Source: Malurus cyaneus samueli (Eukaryota; Chordata; Aves; Passeriformes; Maluridae). From it: DNA of 64,000 bases. The notes beneath the pieces are model-generated. The model worked only from the letters and a program-made list of their open reading frames with translations, searched no databases and had not been told where the DNA came from. Every line of letters starts with the position of its first letter. Position 1 is the stretch's first letter. Position numbers and translations under genes: made by a program. The stretch is taken from NCBI GenBank assembly GCA_009741485.1, contig CM019217.1, forward strand, positions 49,217,153-49,281,152, given 5' to 3'. This document shows, piece by piece, positions 49,271-60,600 of this stretch.

Positions 49271-52200
49271 TACAGTGCTCTGCAGGTCAGGAGATGGCAT
49301 CTCTCTGCTGGACTTTAGTGCATCACAGTGTGACACAGCTCCATTCCAGCAACGACACAGCGTCTGTACCACCATGTGTGCCCTGCAGCCTGGCACTTGT
49401 CTGGGGAAGGGTTTTCCAGAGAGGGAAAATGGGGATGGAATGTGAGTTTTGAATTTGTACCGGAGCCTGCACTGTTTATGTATGAGCAATGCTGATGTAA
49501 TTTCCAGGGTGACTGTCTGACATCTGAATTAGCTTGTGGCACTAGAAATACAAGGTGTGATGTGAAGACCACTTTGGTTTTTTGCTGGTGGACATGTGGG
49601 CTCTGTCAGACTGATGAGGTGCACAGCCTATATTCACACAGTGTAAGAAAAGCATGCAGGCATTGGTTTATGGCCCGTGGTGGTCAGTGTTTGGTGGGCT
49701 GAGCTGCTGATTGATTCAAATTTCATTTCATACAGGAGTCAGGACTTTCCAGCTGGACAGTTTTGGCTGCCACAGAGCACCGGTTTCTATGTATGGGGTC
49801 ATATATCTCTTTCTTGATGTAAACAGATATATTGAGATATACAAAGACACATATTTATGTATGTATATAACTTAGCAGGCCAAACTACTCCTCTTGTGGA
49901 AGGCATTTTAAGAAGGGATTGTCCTCCAGCTTGAGAAGCTCATGTTGGGTTCTCTGCAGATGTTGGTAAGGTCAGTTTTCCCTGTGTTGCTAGCACCAAT
50001 CCCACTGCTTTGGGAAGTCCACCAGTTTAATTTCATTTGCCATGTGAATTTGAGATTCATTAAGGCACTGTCACTTTCTGTGGCTGTGCAGGTCTCTTGA
50101 GACCACCAGGTAGCCCAGATTTTGTTGGACATACCTCAGTTGCCATATACTTCCCGAAGGTCCTCTGTTGAGCTGAATTGTTTCCAGGGCTCCTCAAGAG
50201 GAATGAGGAGTGCCACATCTCACTCATAATTTGCTGTAGCCAACATGTGAGTTTACTTCAATGAGAGCAGGATTTTTGCTCATGGATCAAACATCAAAGG
50301 ATTCTTACATGATGCAATATATTTTAACATTGGTAAAGTATTAAGCCACAATCATGTAGTGCTCTGATATATTTTATTATTCTATTTTATTTCTGAATGT
50401 GGTTCACCTCAACTCAAATGATTCAGAAAGTAGTAAAACAGGTGACTTAGAGTGAGTTTTGTTTAGGTAGCTCTGAATTTTTCCTGCACCCTAAGCAACA
50501 GCGGCATCCCAAGGAGGTGCAGCCAACTTTCCTGATTCCTTGTCTCTGTATCACATGTTTCAGGTGGCTGTGAGACTCAGAGAGCCAAGGAGAGAGGCTT
50601 CTCTGGCTAGTTCGGTAGGCTTGAGCTCACCAAGGGATGGGGCTATGCTGTTCAAGCAGGGGGGCCTTGGATGAGCAAATCCCACTGTCTGGCACCCCAT
50701 GCCTTGTTCTGTCAGTCGCTCACCCCAGAAGGCAGTGGAAGCATCATTCTCTAATGAGGGATTTTGTTGTGAAAATACAGGTGTAGAAACAGGCCTTGGT
50801 GAGGAATTTACAGCTCTTGGCAGCATGCAGTTTTCATGTGTTGCATAAAGCAAGGGTCTGCTTTAACATTTCCCTGGGGCATCAAGGACAGATACATAGG
50901 TATCATTTTTCCATTGCTGCTTAATTGAGGAGATTTTCTGTTGACTTCTGTTGCCTGTTTTTTACCTCCTCCTCCAAAAATATAGCATGTTTGGTTCCCT
51001 ATATGAAGCTGGTATTTCAAGGCAATAATTAAATTTTCAAATTTCAAATATTCGAGCTACTTCTTTTGCAGTGAAAGCTGGCACACAGGAAGCAGAACGG
51101 AAAGTTTGAAAGTGTGGAGGACATTTCATCCTGGGTTTGTGTAGAGATAAATTCCCCCGAGTGCCATGCTTTATGGCATTACCTGCTCCGAGAAGCCAGG
51201 GCTGCAGGTTTCTGAGCATCCTCCTGAGAGCAAGCCTGCCGTTTGTCAACATTTGCACCGGCACGAGCAGTGAAGGCTTTTACAGCAAAACCACACTGAT
51301 CAGCTCTGGTTCTGCTCCTCACCACCCCTCCCTAGGCTTCCAGGGGGATCTGTCTTTCCTGTCACTCAGGATAATGATTCCCCACCGGCAGCACAGAGAT
51401 CCAGAAATGCGCTGTAATCTTGCTGAGAGTTTGATTCCCCAGCTGGGACTGCTAGATTTTACAGCCAGGCAGTAGATGGTCATTGCACTTAAACTTGTGT
51501 GTTGGTGTGCTAAATTTCTAAATGGGCTGAAGGGTCTCTCTTTGTCGGGCAATAACCTTGATTCTGGGAATGGTGAAATCTATGGGTTTCATTGCATATA
51601 TTAGTTTAGATTTAACTTGATCCAGCTATTCAATTTTAAAAGATTCCTTTTATTTTTTTTTGTTTTTTTTTTTTTGTTTAAGGGTGGATTAATAATTCAT
51701 TCCCAAATTGGTAGTTAGTGCAATAGGTATTTAATTGTAAATGTATATCTTTAATTAGAACTTGGTACACGGATGCAAAAATTCCTTATCTTGCAGTTTT
51801 TCAAAAGCACACATATTAAACCGCAGCTTTGCCCTTCAAAAATACTATTCTGTGTATTTAAAGGTCTGAATGACCTTTTAATCAGACGCTACACCTCTAC
51901 TTCCAGCTGATATGACAACGTCTGACAGTAACTCAACCTGATGTGGCAAGGAAATAAATAAGGCCGTCTGAGTCACTATGTCTTTAAACCTCTCTGTCTA
52001 GATGTGGTTTTGTGTTCTGGCAGAAGGACCCACAGTGGAATATTACATTTAGTTTTCAAGTGAAGACAATCTATTGAGTTTAATATGTTTGCATGTTTGA
52101 CTGTTCTTTTGAGGTCAATTTAGTCATACGATTGTTTCCTGCCATTCCGAACCCCAGCCTCTTGTGCAGCCAAGCTCTTTATAAATTATAAATCTGTCTA

Positions 52201-53980
52201 CCTCGCTCTCAGCAGCCATCTTACAGCCCACACAGACCGCTGTGGATGGTCGAGCAATTGCATTCGCTCTCCTCGGCGTACCTGGCTGTGAGGGCTGCTG
52301 TGCTCTGCCACCACTTGTGCTTGTGCTCACCTCACGTAACCAGGCAGAACAGGGACTGGTAAAGATGGATATGAGCAATTCCTGCTTTTGGACACTGACA
52401 CAAAGAGAGCTCACACCAGTCAGGGTGATTGTATTCAACACACCAGCTCATTGTCCTTGGAGGTTAATTTTCAGATGATTTATTGAAGTGTAACATTTGT
52501 GGAGGGGGAGTAGATGTTGAATTGACAGCAGGTCAGAGTTTTGAAAATGCAGCAGAATTATTTTGATTTTTGGTATTTCCATGTGCATAAGCAATTGACA
52601 TAATAATAACAATTCCCCTTTCATATGGCTTTTACAAAAACAGAAGCTGTGTACTGCTTGAGCCTGATTATCACAAACTGGGCTAATTATTAAAAAAAAA
52701 AAACAACAAAAACTTGCCTTCCTAATGAGCAGTTCCCTGGAATTCAGAAACTAATATTCTGACACCAAGTACAATGCATTCTGTACACTGCAGCAGCCAT
52801 GGTTTGTTGGATTTTTATGGAAAAACTAGGAAAACATTAAAAAGTCTTCCATGAAACAAAAACAAAGGAATTCTTTCAAAAAGGGACATGGTACTTTAAT
52901 GTGACACCAACAACATCTATGAGAACTTCTTTGTTACAAGTATTTCTTTGCAAATTTCCAGAATTTTGCTTTTAGGAGAACTTTTTTTAGGCATAACACT
53001 ACTGTTTTGTGAATAGTTCTTAATGAAACAAGTGCTTCTGAGCTGGGAGAGATTGATACAGAATCATGTTAGGGCTGACTCTCACCTCCCTGGACCATGC
53101 AGTCATTAGTTTTGGAGGGGAGACATGGGTCAAGATGCATGGGTCCAAGGGTGATTTCATCATCTTTTGCTTGAAGGAAATTGAGGGCAAGAAGTACCTC
53201 ACAGAAATGACATAGCCCTTGCAGGCTCAGCCCCTCATCCTCTCATGTCAATTGTACTTTAAAGCTGTGAAGGGAATGAATCTGCTGATACTCAAATGTG
53301 TATGGAGGCACCTGGATGCAAGTGGATATCATTTTCAGGGAGCAGCAGGTGGGGGAAGGAGCAGGGTAGCAGCTCTGCAAGTGAGCTGTTTCTGTGTAAG
53401 CCAAGGTCCAGCATGTGTGTGAAAGAAAGGACGGGGGCAGTTTGGGCAGCATCCCCAAGTCAGTAGGGTGATTCCCTCACTGGAATGAAGTCACAGATGT
53501 GTTTTAAATTCTTTCTGCATTGCAACCTAAACATGTAACAAGGTGACCAGCCTGAGGTTTGAAAATGCCAACCTCTCCTCCTCAGGTGTCTGAAGGAGAC
53601 ACAGCCCGCTTTCCGAGTGACAGATCAGTGCCTTTGCTATCCCCATGTCAGGAACATGGTCTTGCCAAAGTGTCCCTTTAACCCCCAAGCCCACCAAGCC
53701 GTAACTGCGCACCCAGGATGCCGGGGCAAGGCAGAAACCATTGTACAACTGTGTGGTTATTCTAAAAGCACTGTCTGTTTTCCAGTTATTTTTTCTATCA
53801 ATGTTTACATTTTCATGACTCCGTGTGTGTTTGGAGGAGGATGTTTCTATTAATTGTCGAGCAATGGGAGGCATCGCATTGTTCCTAGATAACTGAAAGT
53901 ATGCCTAAAATGTAAAGGAAAAGAACAACTAGAATTCAAGTATGCCAATGCTGCAAAAGAAAGCTTAACTTGTTTTCTTG
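49271..53980. other. CXXC4 distal intron, no gene seen
   Basis: AT-rich intron between the CR1 copy and the last exon. The segment 51600-51800 is markedly AT-rich with several TTAAT/ATTAA cores, the type of sequence often seen in developmental enhancers, but this is not specific. Confidence 0.55.
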
Positions 53981-53992
53981 CTTTTTTTTTAG

Positions 53993-54037
53993 AGAACACC
54001 TGTTCCCAGCGCTGAAGCATTCCGATGGTTCTTTTAA
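53993..54037 (+). CDS. CXXC4: CXXC4 last coding exon (C-terminal 14 residues and stop)
   Basis: A T-rich tract followed by AG (53991-53992) opens an exon that reads RTPVPSAEAFRWFF and then TAA at 54035-54037. This is the C-terminus of CXXC4 as known in mammals. The exon joins the upstream coding exon in phase 0, GAG|AGA, so the junction reads TSLE-RTPVPS. No frame problem is present here, which contrasts with the GC-rich first coding exon and argues that the gene is alive. Confidence 0.95.
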   Translation, partial: RTPVPSAEAFRWFF

Positions 54038-54879
54038 GCAGTAGTGTATCTTATTTTCGAGGCAGTCCGAAGTGAATGGCAAGCTAAAGTCTTGTTTTAA
54101 GAAACTGCTTAGTCCACCATTGAAGAATATACTCAGATACTATTTTCATTTATGTATAGGGGTTTCCTCAAAAGCAAAAGACAAAAAATCTGGGAGCCTG
54201 GGGAATTGGCCAGCTTCTTCACATTCAGTACACCAATTCTTTCTTTGATGTAACTTAGCTATACTAGTGAAGTTGTTGTCTATTTTTAAAGTGGCTGTAA
54301 AAAAAAAAAAAGTTTGGGTAAACCCCTGCTATAAAGTCATGTATCTTTGAAAAGTAACATATCTATACTTCATTTTCAAATATATGTGTTTCAGTACTGT
54401 AAACTGTACAGATAGCCGCTTGTATTTTGTGTGTTTAGACACAAGGAGACAATCATGTCTGAGCATCAATGGAGATAAACGGTTTGTACACAACAGTGTG
54501 GTTCTGCGAATTAAATCCGGAGCAATAAATTCTAGCTTTAACTATTATTTTGCTAGTTGTTTAGCAGCAGCAGCAACAGCAGCACTGTTTTACCATGCAT
54601 CCTTCCATAGAGACTTGATGCCAAGTTTTCCAAGATAAAAAGATTGTGACGCATCTAGCAATTACCTTCTGTTGTGGTGTTGTGAGAAGGAAGACTTAAC
54701 ACTTAAAATTAATCTTTCAAGCACTATATTAGAGTAGTGGTTTGTGCACTTGCATTGCTTCCAAAGGAGCTTTACAGAGGGGTATCTCTCCAAAAATGCT
54801 GTCTGGTGTCTGACTCGTTTTTCACTGTGCTTTGAGCTGGAGTGCCCAGCATAGGCGGATGTGCAAAACCAGTCATCTA

Positions 54880-54885
54880 AATAAA
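54880..54885 (+). terminator. CXXC4: Candidate proximal poly(A) signal
   Basis: AATAAA about 840 bases after the stop codon, followed by a GT-containing stretch (GGTTGTTCT). It could generate a short 3' UTR isoform. Confidence 0.4.
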
Positions 54886-57636
54886 GGTTGTTCTAGGATG
54901 CAAAACAGAGTATGAAACCTTAGGAAAAATGGTGACTCAGCTTAATTATCCTTCACCTACAAGATCTTATGTAACATTTTCAGTCAATGGAGTAAATATT
55001 TTATAAAGTGGAATGCCATATTTTTGGTTCAAGTGCAGCTCTTCACAGTTAAGTGAGTTTTGACAGTTGGACTGGTTTGGGTCTCACTTCCACTCGTGCT
55101 CATTTGAGAGCCTGGATATTTTTGTGGTATAAATTTTTTTTTTTTTTTTAATGCTTTTTATAAAAGACAACTTCTCCCCACACATTTCTTGGTCCACTGA
55201 TCTCGGCTTTGCTGAGTGACTGGTCCCTTAGGCCCCCACAAAAATGCTTTGCCATTCTTCTTCCTGTTGTAGCTTCACGGAAGAAATGTCTACTCTGTGG
55301 AAAGGCAGCACACAGAGGAATATTGCTGACATGCCGTAAAAAAGGATTCTTTACTTAGGCATACTTATTATCAGTTGATCATCACTTTTTATTGCTTGGC
55401 TTTGTCATACTACTCACGAGTGAGAAGGCCACGCCATCAAAGGAAGTGAATGCTGTGGTGCCATGTGTTTGATAGATTTATAATTTTATACAAGATAGGA
55501 CTACCAGTAGTTTCACAGACAAGGTGCTGGGCATGAAAATAAGAAGTTACTGTTGCACAGCACATGCAAATCTCCTACTGTTTCAGCACTTTCTCCATTT
55601 TTTGCTAAGTACTTCAGCCTTTGGCCCCTGGTCACACTTACTTGGTGAAGCACGAGCGATGGGTTGGGAATGCTACAGTGTGGAACCTGTGCAGGTGGGG
55701 AAGACGCCAGCTTTGGCAAGTGAGGGATCCCCAGGACTGGCAGGTGTTGGGAACAGCCCAGAAAATGAAGACCAAGGCATGGAGGAGGAGAAACCTCCTG
55801 AGGCCACGTGTGTGTCAGCAGGACCGGGCAGAGCATGGGTGACCCAGTGTAACTGGAGGGGTGTGGTGGGGCTGGGCTTACGCCTGCATCCTCAATTTAG
55901 GGTCAGTGCAGGTGTCTGTGTCCTTGCGTCGTGTGATGGCACATACAAGGCTTCAGAGGTGGAATGTCACACTTAAAATGCTTCTATCATGGTGCCCCTC
56001 TTGCAGTTTGTACGAGATCCTCAGTGGAATACTCATCCAATGCCCATTCAATGAGCTTTGTGTCTGTTTGTATGGCAGCCGTGTATGGATTTTTTTTGTG
56101 TTGTAGAGTTTTTGGTTAAGGGCCTCTGTTACTGATCTCTGTTACTAGACCAATACAAGCTCTGCAAGGTCTTCTCTACCAAAGTGCTGATTGATTTACA
56201 AGCTGAAGCCTTATTTGCACATCTGGCTGGTAAGCTTGCCTTGCTCTTTGGAAAACTCTCATTGCTCTTACAGAAGCAGAGGCAAAGTTAAGTTCAGGCT
56301 ACATTAGGTGTACAAAAATACTCATAGCAATGTACTTACTGTCTAATACCCTAATGTTGCATGTCTTGATGTGGTTCCTTTTTTTGTTTTGTTGTTTTGT
56401 TTTAAAGAACTGATGGATCTGTATATTGTAATTGTGGTGTTTTACATGCCAATTCAAAATTGTTAAACACACAAACAAGCATATCTGTTAATTATCGAAA
56501 ATGAATGAGAGGTGATTTTTCTTTGATTTACCCGTATGGTTTTCATTTTGGATGTTGTTCCTTTGCACCATCAGTTTTTTTAATTCTGCTGAAACAGTAC
56601 TTACATGATGTAGTGTGCATAGAGCATTTTAATTAGTGATGTTTAAAGAAGGAAATCCATTTTCTGGCCTGTCTCTCCCCACTGCCCTCCCCACTCCTCC
56701 CCATTTATATACATATTTGTCAATCGGATTATTGTCAAGTTCTAATTACCAAATTTGTGCTTTTCACAAGGTGAAAAGCTTGCTTTTTCCAGTGCAAAAA
56801 ATTTGTATTCTTCTCCGTTCTTCATTCTCACAGTGAAAAGTAAAAATAAAAGGGTGTGGGCAAAAAAGAAAAAAAGCAGAACTCTCTGTCATTTAGGTGT
56901 GAGCACTAAGCCTAATGGAAGCATTTCTGGCATACCCCAGATAAACTTATGAAAAATGGTAAGCTTGAAAGGGAGGCACATGTACCCATTCTGTCAATTA
57001 ATAACAGACCCTCCCTATGAGGGAAAATACTCCCTTTTGTACAGACCCCCTGGTATGTAAGTCCTACAATTAATGTTGAAGAATGTAAAGTCTTTAAATG
57101 GGCTATATCTGTAATCAAATAATGAAGAAAGAAAGTAGTTAAATGAACATAGCATTCAGGGTCGAATGCATTCAGCAAAAAGCAGTAGTGGGTCTTTGAT
57201 CATGGTTAGATGCATAGTGATATCAAACAGTGGGTTCTCATGTAACAGCTAAATGTTTCAGATTTTGTTTTTATTAAATTTGGCAGTTTCACGCTGAGCT
57301 CTACTGTATTCTTAGTGAACAAAAGACAGCTCCTATGTTAGAAAGTACTCCATTTTCACAATTGCAGGGAACTAGGAGGGTATTTTCAGAAACATGGGCC
57401 ACAGAAATGTACTCCTTTCACAGTGTTCTCCTATTTCTGAACTGTGCAGTTATCTATTAAATTTTCTAATAGATATTTGTGTAAGGTGTATGTATGCTTG
57501 TGCAATTATGGAAAAAACCAGTTTTGGAAAACAGTGTATTTATGAAAAAATAATCACTTATGGGGCATGTACAAAACTGTATAAAAACATTCAATTTGCC
57601 CAGTAAAGTTGTTTTTGTGATATTTCTGTGTTGTTG

Positions 57637-57642
57637 AATAAA
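57637..57642 (+). terminator. CXXC4: Candidate distal poly(A) signal
   Basis: AATAAA preceded by a T/G-rich stretch (about 57608-57634) and followed within 30 bases by T-rich sequence. Its setting looks like the end of a long vertebrate 3' UTR and it is the last convincing signal before sequence with no gene. Confidence 0.5.
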
Positions 57643-57660
57643 GGACTTTAGTATTCAAAA

Positions 57661-60600
57661 TATCTCTCTTTTTCCATAAACAGGCCCTGTTTGTGGGATC
57701 TTAAACAAAAAAAACCTCTTTTACAAAAGAACCCTCAAAATGAGTGAGAAGGTCCAAATGCTGACCTCAGTCTTGCATATGGGAATGAATGCTTATGAAG
57801 TGATGGTACCATAGCCACAGAGCTAATTTCTTCTCAATTGGCAATTGATGGAAACCCCATAAGTTGTATAGCTGAAGGTAACATCGTACTGTGGATTTTT
57901 TTAAATAGCAGAAAAAAATGCTGCCTTTTTTCGACTAGGAATGTTACTTTGAGATTTTGAGGCTATGAAAGGTTAGCGAGGTAGGAGCAAGACTGATTAC
58001 AGAACAGCTTTAAACCCATTAATGGAGACCTGTGTTGAATAAAAAGAGTGGAGTAGTAAGGGTGGTGTGATAAATTAGCTGTTAGCTTTGTAGGGAGAAG
58101 TGTGCAAAGGTGAAATCTCATCTGTAGCTCTGGCAACAAACAGTAGTCCTGAGGACAGATCACTCTGTTGCTGTTGGAGTATTTGGAATTAGGAATAGGG
58201 TTGGTGAGAGAATGACAATATTATCTTCCTTTTTGTTTTACTGTTTCTCAGTTCAAAGTTCAGCTCTCTATATGTCTCAAAAACTCTACATAGCTACGGA
58301 AATGGTTTCCTCTTGACATTTGCCGGCATTGAAGCAACTTCAGATAGGTGGGAAAGTTCGTGACAGTGCTGGCAGCATGTCATCTGATTTTGGTGAAATT
58401 TGGAATGTCATTTTGCTGCGAGTATTCCTTTAATCAACAGACAGTCTGCTCTTAGCTGCCAAAACAGAATTTTGAACAAGTTTGAAAAATGAGGTAGGTC
58501 CTTTAGTCTGTGAGATTCCTTCAATGCCAGCTGATTTTCCAGGGGGAGCCTTGGTGTATCCTTTTGTTTTTAAAAGAAAGCAACAAAAGATAAAGGAACA
58601 GAAGTGAATTTTCCACTGATCCTGTCTGCTCTCATCGAAATCCGTAAGGATATATGTTCTTGGGAGACGTAGACCGCTCATTAGACAAGAGTGAATCTTG
58701 AGGTCTGTTTGAAGAGGAGGAAAAGGGCTGCCAGGTTGCTCAGGCATACTCAGTGATCTCTCTGGATTAAATATAGAATTCACAGGGAGGAAATACACTC
58801 ATTTCATGAGACGGTCGATTTGGAAGCAGGAAGAGGTCTCTGAGTTCCTATTCTTTTAATGCTTTCTCTTTCAACATTTTTTCCCCTCAAGTATTGTTTT
58901 ATACCAGTCTGAATGAAAAACGTCCCTCAGCTCCAGAGAAATACTCGCCCCAGATATGAACCTTGCAGTTTAAAACTACCTCTAGCTTTTTATAGCTTTT
59001 CTTTTTTTAATTTAAAAAAAAAAACCCAACAAACAAAACTAAGCAACTAAAAATAAAAACCCAGACAAGAAGCAGGTAATTCTTCAAAGCCAAAACTGAC
59101 AAACTTATTACTGAGCCTATTAAAGGAAAGAAAATACCCTTTTGTGAGGAAACTCAATTCTTCTAAGCTGTGTTGGGCTCAATTTGGTTCTGCCACCAGC
59201 CATTTCAGTGCTCTCTTATATATTTCCAAGGAACCAGTCTGAAATTACGAACGGTCTAGTGATACAGGGCAGTGTGCCTTCTGGGAGGCTCCAGTCCTCC
59301 CCATGTTCCCATGGGCTTTACCAGAATTGGAATTGGAGGATATTATATAGGTGACTTACGACTAAGTTTGAACTTCAGTGTAAGGATCTGCTGGGCCACC
59401 AGTGTGCACTGAGCATAAATAGATGGCCCCAAAATCTAGAAAGGAAAGAAATTCTTCTTCTTAGTAATAACTGCAGAACATACAGTGATGTTTGAGACCA
59501 CTGGAACTATCTGAGGAAAGAAAGATGAAGTCCTGCATCAGCAAAGATGTCAGGATCTGCTCCCACTGTAGGTTTGTCTCTGTTTGTCATTGGTTTTTAG
59601 GATGGACACACTCGGCTGGGCCACTGGGTCCTTCAGCAGAGCATTTTGCCCAAGGAAGGCAGAATGAAGGACATGCAGGTAGCAACATGTTAATCTTGCA
59701 CGACAAAGATCTAGATTGCCTAAAGAAGCTGTGTTCTGGAAGTTTTTTTTCACTGCTCTTCTAAATTTCAGATGCTATTATTGGATTTTCACTTTATTGT
59801 TAATGTAATAAGCAGGAAGAGTTTGTCTTGCTACCACCCATTCCTGAGAAACGGGTTTTAGAAATTAGCCTTAATGTATTAATTTCCCAGCAAACTCAGA
59901 AGGTACTTCAGTGTAACATGACTTCCCTGTAACAGAAGATGCTGTGACTGTGGGTTCGTTGGCCTGTATAGGGCCTTGCCTCGCAGAGTCCAGGATATTG
60001 GATAGAAAATAATTCAGCAGAATTGTGGGAGAAGGATCTGCAGGTGTCACGATGTCAGCCAGAGCTTGGATTAATTATTCAGTGCAGCTCTCCCTAGCTT
60101 GGTTTATGATGTGTGTAAGCATCCTACATCTGGAAAGAAAACACCTTTCTTCCCTTGCTCCTTTTAAGTCTGCTCTCTTTACAGAGTTAATAACACTAAC
60201 CCTTTTCACTTCTTCTGGAAAGCCCAAAGAATTAGAAAAATACATCTCTTTTTGGTTAGACATTTTTTGTTGGGAAGAGAGGGGAAAGTTAGACTAAGTC
60301 AGAAACCAGAAACTCCTGGTGCTTGCCCAAATCTCCTAAGAGGGATCTTTTCTGCATTGGATGTAGCTTATGAGCAAAGTCCATACATCAGCTTGGCAGC
60401 TGGACACACCCCCAGGGAACATCAACCCTAAAGCAAGCAGGACCCAGTGCAGGATGTTCCCACTGCCCTTTCCCTGGTACTTGTGACACACACAGGTTTG
60501 TGCCAGATGTCCAACACCCTTTCCCATGCCAGGGACCGTGTTTGCTTTGCCCAGAACAGAGGTGAACCGCCCCAGATCAGAGGAGCTCGTAGCATGCTGG

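Larger units (their letters stand above)
22400..53992 (+). other. CXXC4: CXXC4 intron as assembled (GT...AG), containing artefactual sequence
   Basis: The donor is GAG|GTCAGA at 22400 and the acceptor is a run of T followed by AG at 53992; both match the phase-0 protein junction. The assembled intron is 31.6 kb, but 22728-35349 and 35375-36625 are inverted copies of other parts of the window with a 25-N gap between them. If those are assembly errors, supported intron sequence is only 22400-22727 plus about 36626-53992, and the true length is unknown. Confidence 0.8.
54038..57660 (+). other. CXXC4: Probable CXXC4 3' UTR
   Basis: Sequence directly after the TAA is AT-rich, without long ORFs or recognised repeats, and contains several AATAAA hexamers (54524, 54880, 57637). 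A short CAG-rich stretch lies at 54561-54583. The extent is inferred from the last strong poly(A) signal; earlier sites would give shorter transcripts. Mammalian CXXC4 transcripts also have long 3' UTRs. Confidence 0.6.
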
